A stretch of 64,000 bases of DNA, from assembly GCA_030248195.1 (NCBI GenBank), contig JASAND010005356.1:42044-106043 (forward strand), read 5' to 3'. Each line of letters opens with the position of its first letter. Within the stretch, counting starts at the first letter, position 1. A model generated the notes under the pieces. That model ran no database searches. It was given only the letters and a program-made list of their open reading frames with translations, and had not been told where the DNA came from. Both the position numbers and the translations under genes were made by a program. Origin of the DNA: Trissonchulus latispiculum. Taxonomy: Eukaryota; Nematoda; Enoplea; Enoplida; Ironidae. Shown here piece by piece: positions 44,662-55,629 of this stretch.

Positions 44662-46403
44662 ATTGTTTTGAAGTAATGAAAAACTTCAAATTGCGCGCTT
44701 TTTAAATGTGGAGGATAGAAAATTTGTAATACTAGGGTCGGATTGGGATATGCGAGATATGACCAGTATTGATGGAATCTTAGAGAAATAGTGATTTTAG
44801 TGATTGAATTTTGCCTTCCATATTTTGTATTTCTTAACTTTTATATTGCTGAATTATGCCTTCCATATTTTTGTATTTCTTAACTTTTGATGTTTCTGAC
44901 TGTTTCTGACATTTTTGACACAAATCTTGATCTGTGGTTATTAGTTAGCTATGTATTTCTATTCTGGGTTTGTTTAATGTAGAGTTGAAGGGTATCTTGG
45001 TCTTTGAATTGTGACTGTCGTCTTTGGTATTCGGTCTTTATTTGAAGTTGACTGTTGTTTACTATTTGAGGAGTTTTGACAAAGAAGTTAGAAATTCTGG
45101 CTGTTTCGTGATGGACATTTTTATTTGCAAAACGAATCCAAAATTGGGTACTTATCTCCCCAGGAAACTAAGTGGGGTTAATGCGTCCAAGTTTGGGATT
45201 TTTGGGAGCCTCCTTCACCCCGAGAGCTGGGTTCATACGTCACAGATAAGTGACGTATGACGATACACACACTCACAAAACGCACTACACGAAAGGGAGC
45301 CGCAAGCTCCGCCTTACACGTCACGCACACATGATTGACAGGTCTTCCCCAGAACCAAAATTTTCCCCAAATTTTCAAATCAGTCGTGGTTGTGCTGGCA
45401 TACTGTACGGTCGGATTTTGGCTTTGCTTTACTTACTTGGATCTTTGACCGAGGGCCCTATACGGGATAGACCGGTCCGCAATTTCTGGATTTTATTGGA
45501 GGTCAGTGAGGACCTGTCTGTCTTATACTATCTCTGAGCCAGCCACGACTCGCGTATTCTTTTCTATCACCTGACTATTTTCTGTTCACCTTCTGTACTG
45601 TTTTCTACCCATTTCCTACTTATCCCGGAGGACCTGTCTTGGATCTACACGACGCACTCGGAATCGGAGCATCAAGGTAGCTTGAATCGTAAGTCTCACT
45701 TATGGAGGTTTGAAAGAGAATCGGTTTAAAAAAGGCATTGAGGTTTTCAAGAAGTTTACTAAAAGTTTAGGATCGACTTGACCAGTTTGAATTATTTCTT
45801 CTATACACTGTCGACCATTGTGATTGTTCTTGTCGTACTTGTATTTATTGTTAACCCCATTCTTTCAGGTATTGTTAGTATTTTGATGAATGTTACCTAC
45901 GCTCTTAAACTGTAGATAATTATATACTGTATGTACATTATACCTGATTAATTAAAATAATAATTTAACTTGGTCTGATGATTATTCGGCTTAACCTGCG
46001 TCAAAGCGAGCGATTATAGAAACTTAGTTAGATAGATCATTGAAACTTGAGGTCTGAAAGCGAGCTTGAAAGGGTTATTCAGGAGAATCTACCTAGGAGT
46101 GATAATTTATGACCCCTGTGATTGCTGTTAAGTAACTGGGAGGCGCGGAGGTGAATAGTTACCCCAAACAAGATAGAGAATTTGTCAAGAAGATTGGTAA
46201 AGAAACGACCCCCAAATACCCTTTTCTTTACATAAATACTTACCATTGGCGATAAATAAAGTATGTCAATATTGAAATTTTACAGTTGTATTTCTTTAAT
46301 TATTCACTGAATGCCCGAATTCATAGCATCTACTTAATTAAAAACATAGTATTGTTTTAAAATGTTATAATGTGGCTTGGTCTAGCTTGGGCGGCCTTTT
46401 TGC
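44662..46403. other. No recognisable gene
   Basis: Mixed composition. GC-richer sequence at 45160-45680 suggests an old insertion. It includes a perfect 11-bp stem hairpin (see next entry). No LTR, primer-binding site or ORF that I could establish. Confidence 0.35.
45233..45260. other. Perfect 11-bp stem hairpin
   Basis: TCATACGTCAC (45233-45243) and GTGACGTATGA (45250-45260) around the loop AGATAA. It contains TACGTCA, close to a CRE core, on both arms. Confidence 0.7.
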
Positions 46404-46407
46404 TTAA

Positions 46408-47315
46408 GGTGGTGATTCCTTTTGGGCACATACTGCTATTTGGCGGCGTAAATCAAAATGAAATTTGACGAAACTTTCCAAAATAAGTTCTTTAGGTCTA
46501 AACCCTCGCGAAATGGTGGGGGGTGGTTTTAATTTTGTGGACGTTGTTTTATGAGCCTCACATTTTTGCTTTTTACAGCAAGTTTCTACCTTTCTCTACC
46601 GAGAGATATAGCCGACTTTCTTGTTTTGGCGTCGAAAACTTGTCATTTTTGCAGAAATCAAATAATCCAACATTTCTTGAACTACGCAAGCCGTAAAATC
46701 AAACTAAAGGCATCGATCTGAAGGTCTCACAGGGACAAATTATCCGATGCATGACCGTCTTCCAACTGCTATCCTGTAGGCTGCTATCATAAAAAATGTA
46801 GTTTTTGCAAAAACACGAGCAATTTTTTTCCAAAGATTGTGGAGCATTCACCATGCAAGCTGTAGGGCTGCTACTGAACAAATGTGTTCTGCACAAATAT
46901 ACCCAGGGCGATTTTTTAGTTGCCCCGATTGCTGCTTTCTAGCTAAAGTAATCGCTTGACAAATTTGGAAAAAGTAGGCAAAATACAGGTAACGCACACA
47001 TTTCAGCTTATTTCTCTGTAACGAAGAGCGCTTTCACAATAAATAAAAAATCGTCCCCAGCTATTTGATGGAGGTTTCGAATGATATAATCGATGTCTCG
47101 CGAAAAAATTGGCTTGAGTCTGCAAAACTTCTGGAAAATTATACTTCTTCTAAAATGTGTTAAAAAATATTTTAGAAAAGCAACATTAGTTTCGTGGCAT
47201 GCATTAAAAAGAGAAAATGTCAAGCTACATTTTGATATAAAAATGGCTTCTTAACTCCAAGTAATGAATGATTAATAATGGTGCAAACTTTATGTGACCA
47301 AAGGGAATCACCACC
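46408..47315 (+). mobile_element. TTAA element, family A (908 bp)
   Basis: TTAA at 46404-46407 and 47316-47319. Same orientation as 34354. A deletion of about 60 bp near 46500-46560 explains the shorter length. Confidence 0.85.
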
Positions 47316-47327
47316 TTAAATCCTCAG

Positions 47328-47372
47328 TAAGCTTAACCTAACTTAACTTAAACTTAACTTAAACTTAACTTA
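47328..47372. repeat. AACTTAA short tandem repeats
   Basis: Degenerate CTTAACTTAAA units just downstream of the TTAA element. Confidence 0.7.
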
Positions 47373-47779
47373 TGTGTCCAATTCTATAATATAGTATAAT
47401 GCCGGTAACAGCTCGGCCTACCTTCCTCGGACAGACGGTCAGTTCAACCTAGCTACCTTAATCTGTCCGGCATCACCTCTTACTTTTTCACAGACAGAGG
47501 TTTTAATTCAAATTCAAAAATACTCCTTTCCGTCGGCTACTAAGTTAAGGTTTCAAGACATAGAAACAAACTCATCTGGCAGCCGTGTTATAGCCAGGCC
47601 GGTGAAGAAGGACACTTGCACGTATCAGAGCGGTCACGCCAGACAGCTGGGACCCGGGAAAACCGGCCATCCCAGTGTTGATGAGCCAGACCGGTTGGCA
47701 AAAATCAGCGGTAAACACTGATTGCTAGGAACTAATACTTAGCTTATCATAAATACTTGTAAAGTTTGTGGATTTTTAG
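47373..47779 (+). other. Region upstream of the first visible bestrophin exon
   Basis: Should contain, or lie downstream of, a short first coding exon ending in phase 1. I could not identify it. An ATGAGCCAGACC frame at 47680 ends at a GTAAAC donor, but in the wrong phase. Confidence 0.3.
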
Positions 47780-47950
47780 GCCGACGTGTAATGGCTAGAT
47801 ATCCGGGTCTCCTGAGACTACTATTTCTTTGGCGAGGTAGTATTTGGAAAGCTGTGATAAAGGAAATGCTTATCTACTTAATTCTCCTCTATGGAATATT
47901 TTTCGTTTGCCACTTTTCCCTTGGAGAGAATCAAAGATTAAAATTTGTAG
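47780..47950 (+). CDS. Bestrophin, exon a (gene spans 47780-52771)
   Basis: Bestrophins are pentameric Ca2+-activated anion channels of the plasma membrane. Six exons (47780-47950, 48628-48783, 49232-49506, 49867-50117, 50328-50427, 52526-52771) join in matching phases into about 400 codons. This is a compact bestrophin core without a long C-terminal tail. This exon, acceptor TTTTTAG, encodes RRVMARYPGLLRLLFLWRGS, the family's N-terminal 'RxxGxxxLLxxWrGSIyK' block, then TM1 (YLILLYGIFFVCHF). Donor GTAG|GTATGA (phase 1) was chosen because joining it to 48628 restores the usual spacing from QRLKF to the neck. About ten N-terminal residues (a Thr/Tyr-containing strand) are missing, probably on an upstream exon; alternatively translation starts at M (47791). 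Confidence 0.85.
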
Positions 47951-48627
47951 GTATGACAACATTAGAATTTGCCGATAAATACAAGGAAAATGGAAAAGAT
48001 AACCAAAAAGATTGGGAATCAAATCTCCAAAGCTAAAGTTTGTTGAATAACATCAAGCTGATGACAAACAAAAATAATAAGGTTACTCAATTATATAGAC
48101 TGCACTTGAACTTTGTAGATATTAAGATAGGAAATATGCCTTACTATTAAAAAGCTGGCACTTAAATTTGGAAAATGCAACAGATGCCTCCATAGGTGAA
48201 TCCAAGCCTCCTCCCTCTACCCGGACAAGGGGTAACGAAAGCATGGTCAAGAGGCATGGCCGGGAAAAGTTAGTTTTCACGCTGAAATGTTTTACTTTTT
48301 CGTTAAAATCGCCCCAAAGTTTTGAATACTTTCCAGGAATTGAAAACACTTTTGCAAATGTTAACAGAATTAGCGTTGCTTTTTCGTAAATTTCATTAAT
48401 TTATTTCTGAGATAGCTACATGTCCCCTTGAAAATTTCAGCTCAAAGTACAAGCTCTCCCAAAACTTTCTGCTAATAAGTCCCCCTATGTCAATGTACAT
48501 ATTCATCAGTCATATAACTTGTTTTATCTCATTATATGTTTTAATGTTCTGCTGTTCTGCTTGCCTAATTTGTTTAATATGCACAAAATAGCGTATATTT
48601 GTTTTCTCAATCTAAGTTTTCATTTAG

Positions 48628-48783
48628 CTATCGTCCAGGAAGCCAACAAATGGATGCTCGTGGTTCCATTGCAGTTTCTTCTCGGCTTTTTTGTCAGTTA
48701 CATGATGAGCAGATGGTGGTCCCAAATTGAAACTATTGGTTGGCCTGATAAGCTGATGACCCTATTATCATGCTATTTAAGGG
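48628..48783 (+). CDS. Bestrophin, exon b (pore neck)
   Basis: Acceptor CATTTAG, donor G|GTAATA. Joined to exon a it reads QRLKFVAIVQEANKWMLVVP, then LQFLLGFFVSYMMSRWW and WPDKLMTLLSCYLRG. The VPLQFLLGFF stretch is the neck helix. Two of the three hydrophobic gate residues of the family (I76, F80, F84 in human numbering) are kept as Phe and the first is Val. Confidence 0.88.
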
Positions 48784-49231
48784 GTAATATTATCGGTAAC
48801 ATCAGGATATCTGGCAAGCCTTGGCTAAAAAAGGCCTAAAAGAATAACTTTAAAGTGATTTCTCAATCAGTTTTCAAACACCATGCAGATACATCAACCA
48901 AACAACCCTTGGTTAGATTAAAACGATTAGCAATTATTCTTAGAATAAAGAATTAAACGGATTAATGCGAGTCGTTCATCGGCCATGTAACTTAAAACTT
49001 TTTTCAAAATTCGTTTAATTCAAGTGAGATCAGTAAATGTAATTCATTTAATCAAAACTTTTTTGATATTCCGGCGAGATAATGTGCACATGGCTGCATG
49101 TCCGCCGGCATTTCTGGGTTAGTCGTGAACGAAATGTAGTTGGAATAGATACAACTTTATCTGGTTATGTAGATAGTTTATTAGTGTCCTAGTATTACTA
49201 TTGACGTGGCTAGTTTCTTCCAATTTTTCAG

Positions 49232-49506
49232 GAAATCAAGATGATCAGAAACAGATCAGAAGAACAATAGCTCGATGGCTGAACCTTTATACGGTGCTGA
49301 TCTGGAGAGGGTTTTCTGTCAAAATGTTCAAACGATTTCCCGAAGACCGTCATCTGCTGACAGCCGGATTAATCACAACAGATGAACTGGATATCTATAA
49401 CGGAGTTTCCGGGGCTCAGGACAAAGGCTGGCTCCCGATAATATGGATTGCAGATAAGATCGGGCAACTGCATGATGAGGACAAATTGAGCTCTGAAGCT
49501 ACTGTG
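49232..49506 (+). CDS. Bestrophin, exon c
   Basis: Acceptor TTTTTCAG, donor GTG|GTAATA. Encodes QIRRTIARWLNLYTVLIWRG and FKRFPEDRHLLTAGLITTDE, matching the cytosolic helices 'RRTLMRYxNLxxVLxxRxxS..VxKRFPTxxHlvxAGfm'. It then has WLPIIWIADKI. I end it at 49506 because SSEATV + HLMDTLYSFKG gives the family's normal length; the open frame running on to 49638 is intron. Confidence 0.88.
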
Positions 49507-49866
49507 GTAATAATAAAAAACAATATACCGCAACCTGAGTTATATGATACATTTTTCACAATATTACATGATTGCTCCACTGTAAACCCCCATTCAAACT
49601 TAAGAATTTATTCAGCGACTCGCAAGCTAACGTCCTGAGGTTTGGCGACCCAGTTACATAAAGTTATTAGTTGAGCGTCTTTGGAGTTGTTTTTTGTAGC
49701 CTTTTGAGCTTCGGAGCGTCTGATCCAAGACCACTAGCAGATTCTCTCAGGAATTGTTTGTACTAGTTCCATTGGGGTAGTCGGCAACTCGGAATTTGGA
49801 ATGCAAACCGACAAGCCAATGTTTAGAAGACAAACCCACCCTTTTTAACAGCAATCTTAATTTCAG

Positions 49867-50117
49867 CATCTAATGGATACACTGTACAGCTTTAAGGGGG
49901 CACATGCAACCTTGGGAGTTTATGATTGGATATCACCACCCTTTTTATACCTGCAATTGGTAACCATGGCAACTTATGGTTATTTTCTACTGGCTCTCAT
50001 TGGCCGACAGCCTATTCTGGAAACAAGTGGATCAGATCTCGGATTTTATTTTCCGGCAATCACCGTGCTCGAATTTATTTTCTATGTTGGCTGGCTGAAA
50101 GTTGGTGATGAAGTTAG
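49867..50117 (+). CDS. Bestrophin, exon d
   Basis: Acceptor TTTCAG, donor AG|GTAATA. Encodes YDWISPPFLYLQLVTMATYG and FLLALIGRQ, the conserved 'YDWiSiPLVYTQvVtiAvY.fFl..liGRQ' TM segment, then a last helix FPAITVLEFIFYVGWLKVGD. Ends in phase 2. Confidence 0.9.
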
Positions 50118-50327
50118 GTAATAGATGTACTTGTTATTTTCGAGAATACGTGTTTGAAAATATTAACTATATTAGCAGTAGTTAAGCTGTGCACCGGGTT
50201 TGTGAGCGCACAATAGTTTAAACGATTACTGTTATCTCAGATAATCGCTAAAATTGCTAAAATTCATGGTTCCTTTTCTTAATTTGCTTAATTTAACTTA
50301 CTAAAACTTTACCCGCCATTTTTACAG

Positions 50328-50427
50328 ACATCCTTTCGGTGACGATGACAGCGATTTTGACACAGATGCACTGATTGAGCGAAATTTCCATGTTAGCTAT
50401 ATGCTGGCGGACGAAGCCGTTAAAAGG
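50328..50427 (+). CDS. Bestrophin, exon e (Ca2+ clasp)
   Basis: Acceptor TTTACAG, donor AGG|GTATAT. Encodes HPFGDDDSDFDTDALIERN, matching the 'NPFGEDDDDFExNxLIDRN' acidic cluster that forms the Ca2+ clasp, followed by SYMLADEAVKR. The acidic ligands are retained, so calcium gating is expected. Confidence 0.9.
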
Positions 50428-50670
50428 GTATATATTTAAGCAAGTGCACGAAACGAAACATGCTGGTAGTCGAATTATCGAGTAGTACTAAAGATAAAGC
50501 TTAGAAGAAATTAAACGAATAGACCACTGACGAAGTGATCTACTGTTTCGAAGAGTATACAGTCTTGGTGGGACCTGCAGACTATTTCGAAACTGTCGCA
50601 ACAGTTTGGATTCGCACTAGTTCCCTTGCACGGCACTAATGGAAAAAACTATTATTCGCTACGTCCACAC

Positions 50671-51828
50671 TATAGTCTAGTAAACTTAAACTGGACCAAA
50701 AGAGTGAATTTTGTGGAGAGTTTATTATTCAAGTTAAGCATGGCAATGTATATATTTCCTGAAATCTCAGAAATCATAGATTTCAAAAAAATTTCAAAAA
50801 ATTTTAAAATTTAAAATTTCATAAATTTTAAAAACGGTAGGAAAAGAAATAATAAGCGAAAAGTAGTCGAGTTTGGTATCAAATAAGCGGTCTCGTTCAG
50901 GAGAACACGAATATATATAAATTAAGTGGATTTGGGGCGGCAAGTGGTTCCAGCGGGCCCATATCACGAAAAATAAAAATTGCTCCGATCGCTACAAGCT
51001 TGGGCTCATTTGAAAGCTCTCATTATGCTGAGTGAAAGTTATAATTGGGTCATGGCTCACAAATGCTGTCTGCGAAAGTTATTCCTCTTTAAACACCAAA
51101 AATTAGTAGTTTTAACACTTTTCGAGGATTTAATCCAGGCTTGCGAAAGCTGTGAGCTGAATCAAGTCAAGCCAGTGCGCTACACGGCGGCTTCTTTGAA
51201 GTCTTTTGTCTTTGAATGTCTTTTGAGTCTCATCACTATACGCAACTACGTGAAAATTGCAGCTTTGGATCTTCATGCATGCGAAAGATAAGCTAATTTA
51301 AGCAGACTTCAAAGAAGCCGCCGTGTTGCGCACTGGCTTGACTTGATTCAGATTTCGCAAGCGTGGATTAAACCCTGGAAAAGTGTTAAAACTACCTATT
51401 TTTGGTGTTCAAAGAGGAATAACTTTCGCAGAAAGCATTTTTGAGCGATGACCCTATTATAACTTTCACTCAGCCTGATGAGGGCTTTCAAACGAGCCCA
51501 AGCTTGTAGCGATCGGAGCAACTTTTATTTTTCGGGATATGGGCCCGCTGGAACTACGTGCCGCCCCAAAGCCACTTAATTTATATATATTCGTGTTCTG
51601 CTGAACGAGACCTTTTATTTCATACCAAACTCGACTACTTTTCGCTTATTTTTTTTCCTACAGTATTTAAAATTTATAAAGTTTTAAATTTTAAAATTTT
51701 AAAATTTTCTAAAATTAATCTTTGATTTCTCAGCTTTCAGAAAGTATATACATTGTCATACCTAACTTGAATAATAAACTCTCCACAAAATTCACTCTTT
51801 TGGTCCAGTTTAAGTATTCTAGACTATA
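50671..51828. mobile_element. 1.16-kb near-perfect foldback in the last bestrophin intron
   Basis: Arms of about 530 bp (50671-51203 and 51305-51828) are inverse copies with modest divergence, around a 101-bp spacer. Ends TATAGTCTAG / CTAGACTATA. Transcribed with the bestrophin pre-mRNA it would form a very long hairpin. Confidence 0.88.
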
Positions 51829-52525
51829 GTATTTACCTGTAGAGATATTGAGAAATTGCAAGTACTAGCGCATTTTCAAAGAATCCTCAAAATGTCAGTT
51901 ATCTGGTCGCTGTTTTAAGTGTCAGTGTCGTTAAATATTTGGTCCCCTGAAATTGTTCATCCATTGCTAACTTTTACTTTGCTGTTACTTAGAAATGTAG
52001 ATTCCTCTTGCTAATTCGTGTACAAAAAAATTGTAATTATGCTAACCCATTGCTGGATGAAATTAATGCAGAAAATTCAGGAATCTTAAGCCAGTCCTAT
52101 CACTTTACAAAGCATTCGGAAGCTCTTGACGATACTATCTGGTGGCAAACGCTGGATTGAAATTGAAATCTACGAAGAAAATTGACGAAGAATAGTTTTT
52201 TGCAAATTATCTTTCTTAAGCCCCAACAAGGAGCACGCTGCCGTTGAATTCGTCTCGTCAAAAGCCTTCGAATGATATGTAATCTGGCGTATTCTACTAA
52301 TGATTTGAGAATACCCATGATGATTTGAATGATTAATTGGCAGCAATATTAGTGGAATGCATACTGTATACGTCAAGTTAAGCATCTTCGTAAAGAAGAA
52401 TTTGCTAAATATGAAAATAACAAGATCTGTCACTTCTTTTAAAGTCAGCAGTGGGGAATTAATTAGTTCAGGGAATCGATAAAATAGTTTGGACACTGAA
52501 CTTTTGCATTTCTTCTGTATGGCAG
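51829..52525 (+). other. Bestrophin intron, distal part
   Basis: A minus-strand open frame of 154 codons (52170-52634) overlaps the intron end and the last exon. It is low in recognisable motifs and treated as antisense noise. Confidence 0.4.
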
Positions 52526-52771
52526 GTACCGCCGTTGTCGAAGGACGCTCACTGGATGGATCCAAATCCGATACTGCCTCACACCAAAGCTTCAATATTT
52601 GGGCTAAATAGGCAGAAAGATGTCGACGCCCCAACTATCAATTTATCTGACGAAGATAAGGAGACTGTCGATCAACATTATGATCCGGACTTTCTAGAAA
52701 GAGCGAAAGGGGAAATGAAAGCATTAACTGGAAACTTAGGGTTGCTTATCAGTCAAAGAAAACAAATATAA
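52526..52771 (+). CDS. Bestrophin, last exon (f)
   Basis: Acceptor TGGCAG, starting VPPLSKDAHWMDPNPILPHT. This is the family's 'lPPLekDxxW....lPyT.as' motif right after the Ca2+ clasp. Ends with TAA at 52769-52771 after a hydrophilic tail of about 60 residues with several acidic stretches. Confidence 0.88.
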   Translation, partial: VPPLSKDAHWMDPNPILPHTKASIFGLNRQKDVDAPTINLSDEDKETVDQHYDPDFLERAKGEMKALTGNLGLLISQRKQI

Positions 52772-54171
52772 GCCACAAATATGTGTTTAATTAAATCCAC
52801 AATGAAATTTCATGACACAATTGGCAAATATTTAGCTACAGAAAATAGATTGCTGAAAGCACATTAAACGTTTTCTTGGTACTATCTCATCTCTATGGTT
52901 CCTATTATGGGTTCCCAATATTAGACAAAAATCTGGCCCAAAACAATTTTCCGCAGCTTTCACGTGCATTTGACACTTTTTCACTAGTTATCTAGCCGAA
53001 TATTGCTGAATATGGATCAGTGATTGCATTAAATCTGCCAAGGAAATAGAAATGCTTCAAAATTGAGCTGTCCTCATGTGTCGGTGCATTTATTTTTCAC
53101 ACGTAAAAAAATTTAATTTTAAAGTTTTCCAAATATAGTTTGTTCATTAGAAAATGTTAGAATCCGCTAGGTACTATAATTTTTTTTCACCCTAGGAATT
53201 CATTGCACGGTACATTTAGCCTTTAGTTTGCGTGTATTTTCTAAGGCACCAACTTTAAAACCTTCCATGTTTAATGCCACGTGTGTCTCCTTAGCACCCC
53301 CACTTAATGATCCAATCGCAATTGGCTTTGATCCACGTTAGCCACACAAAGTTATCAATGATCCACCTGTTATTTTCATTGATCCACTTTCTCAATTTTT
53401 AAAAAAGATGCTATTTTAGTGGGGGTGCTAGAAACACATTTGCGAACCAAGTGAATGATCCAGTGCTATAACTTTTTATTAGAAAAGATTATTATATTAC
53501 AGTTTTGATCCACCAGTCATTTTTATTTACTTTTACTAATTTCTTTGTAAAAAGCGAAAAACTTTTCTTATATGTTATGCTTTAAGAAAACGGTGAGTAT
53601 GTAACCAACTTAGCTAATGCCTGGCTTAAAACGTAACATATATGTTTAAACAAGTTTAAAAGGGACTTTACCACACATAAACATACGTAGTTTACTTGGG
53701 TGGGGGGTTGTTTGGCATAGGTGTGCTGGGGGGGTGGGGGAGTTGTGGGGGGGTGGACCCCTCCCCCCAAATGGAGGGGTCGCCACCCCCCCTAAAAATT
53801 TTTCCCCCCAAATCGATTTTTTCAGACCCCTCCCCCCTAAAAAGTTTCAAACCCATACCTATATAAATTTTTGAAAATTTTTAGCTGAAAATTCGAAATT
53901 TTTCCAAAAAACTCCAAAAATTAGCGAAAAATTGCTAGAATTCGCTTATTTAAGCTAAAACTCGTTAAAAACAGCTGTAAATTGAGAAAATCTTTCAATT
54001 TTTTAACGAAAAACCGACTTTTTCGAAACTTTTCGCCGACCCCCCTAGAAATTTTTTCTTAACCCTCTCCCCAAATCGACTATTCGCGACGCCCCTCCCT
54101 CTTTTTTCGCCAAACCCCCTCCCTACTTTTTTCTGAACTCCCACCCCCACCCCCACTTTTTTCGTCAGCCA

Positions 54172-54375
54172 CACCTATGTTGGGGGGTATCCCCCCAAAA
54201 TTTTTGACCAACTTTACCCCCCCCTACCTTCCACCAACTTTTGGCTTCCCCTCTCAAACCCCCAACGATTTTTGGACCCAAAAAGTTAGCTAAATTTGGT
54301 CGAAAAATGGTCAGTTTTCTAAAATGTTCGCCTAAAATCGCTTTAAAACGGTGCAAAAAACGCCTAAAACGTTAA
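54172..54375. repeat. Inner inverted repeat, left arm (partner 58032-58262)
   Basis: GGGGGGTATCCCCCCAAAAT, then CGATTTTTGGACCC and AAGTTAGCTAAATTTGG, matched in inverse near 58240-58130. A third, direct partial copy is near 55640-55700. The element's interior is therefore itself a decayed palindrome. Confidence 0.7.
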
Positions 54376-54516
54376 AAACAAAGATATATTTGATATGCCT
54401 TATTTTGCTAAATTTCGGGGGGGTCTCGTTCATAGTTTCCATTTGGGGGATGTAATAGGGGGCGGGGGATCCCCCCACAATTTTGAGAAAATTTACCTCC
54501 CCCAGAATTTATGACA

Positions 54517-55629
54517 TATAGTCAGGGCGGGGAAAAACACACCCGAAAAGATGGGGAGAAAAAACACACCCACCCAGAGAACTCAAGGTAGCAGATATAG
54601 AGACCTAGTATAGCGCAAATGAAAGCGCTATCTTTTTACAGTAAAACCATACCCATAATGTTGGTATGGGCCAAGGCGGTCTACTCTGACAGTGTTCCAA
54701 AGTTGACCCCTTAAAACAACTCTAAAACCTAAGAAATTTTGAATTTTGCAAAGCTTATTTTTAGAAACCTATAAGGAAAACTTAGCTAGTCTTTGGCATA
54801 GGGGTATATGTGGACCCTTTCTAGCGTTAAGTATAGACGGCAGCCTCCTATCTTTTATGAAGCATGAGTACTGGGTGTGTTTTTTCTTCCCGGCGATTTT
54901 GACCCCTCAGCGGGGACAAAACACACCACCCAATTTTTACAAATAGTCCAATATGTAGTTCTGAGCAATACTGATGCTCTTAAACGATAAAGCGGGTCTT
55001 GTTTTGTAATTCTGGTTCAAAAAAATACGCACTTAGAGCTTCTAATAGCTCATAAATTAAGGATGAAAATTTGTTGCATCATTGTGCTAGGTATCATATG
55101 TTTACAAGGCAAAATTTTAAAAAACTTAGTGAAATTGCAATTTAACGCCAAAAACAACTTAAATAATTTAAACAATGACATTTGCAAGTGTTCTGGTATG
55201 TTTATAGTTGTCTGGGTGCCGTTTTTGTTGCGATATCCGATCATTTCATGAGTTCAGTAGCCTTGACGTAAAATTCATCTGACTATGTCCTATAAGCAGC
55301 TTTCTACTGAAAACAAAATGGACCATGTTGTTTAGCATGGCCAAAAATGTACAAACAGCCTTTAACATGTAACAATTAGTGTCCAGTGGATCACCTGGGA
55401 TTATTTTTAGTACCATGTTTTCCCCGCCGGTTTGTTTTTCCCCAAAGTGCGGGGAGAAAAACAGACAAAATTGATTATTGCTACTGATGTCCAAGGGATC
55501 GGGCGGATATCTATATATACATGAATCGATAGAACTAGGAGCGATATACAAACGCAAGCTCTCTCAGCCTTAAGTCAAAAAAGCTACTGCCTTGGTTCAG
55601 TATATGTATTTTTCCCCGCCCTGACTATA
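54517..55629. mobile_element. Nested 1.1-kb element with 21-bp perfect TIRs
   Basis: ATAGTCAGGGCGGGGAAAAA near 54518 is the inverse of TTTTTCCCCGCCCTGACTAT near 55609. TA at the very ends could be the target duplication (Tc1/mariner-like). A solitary similar end (TTTTTCCCAGCCCCGACTAT) lies near 56351-56370. Confidence 0.75.
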
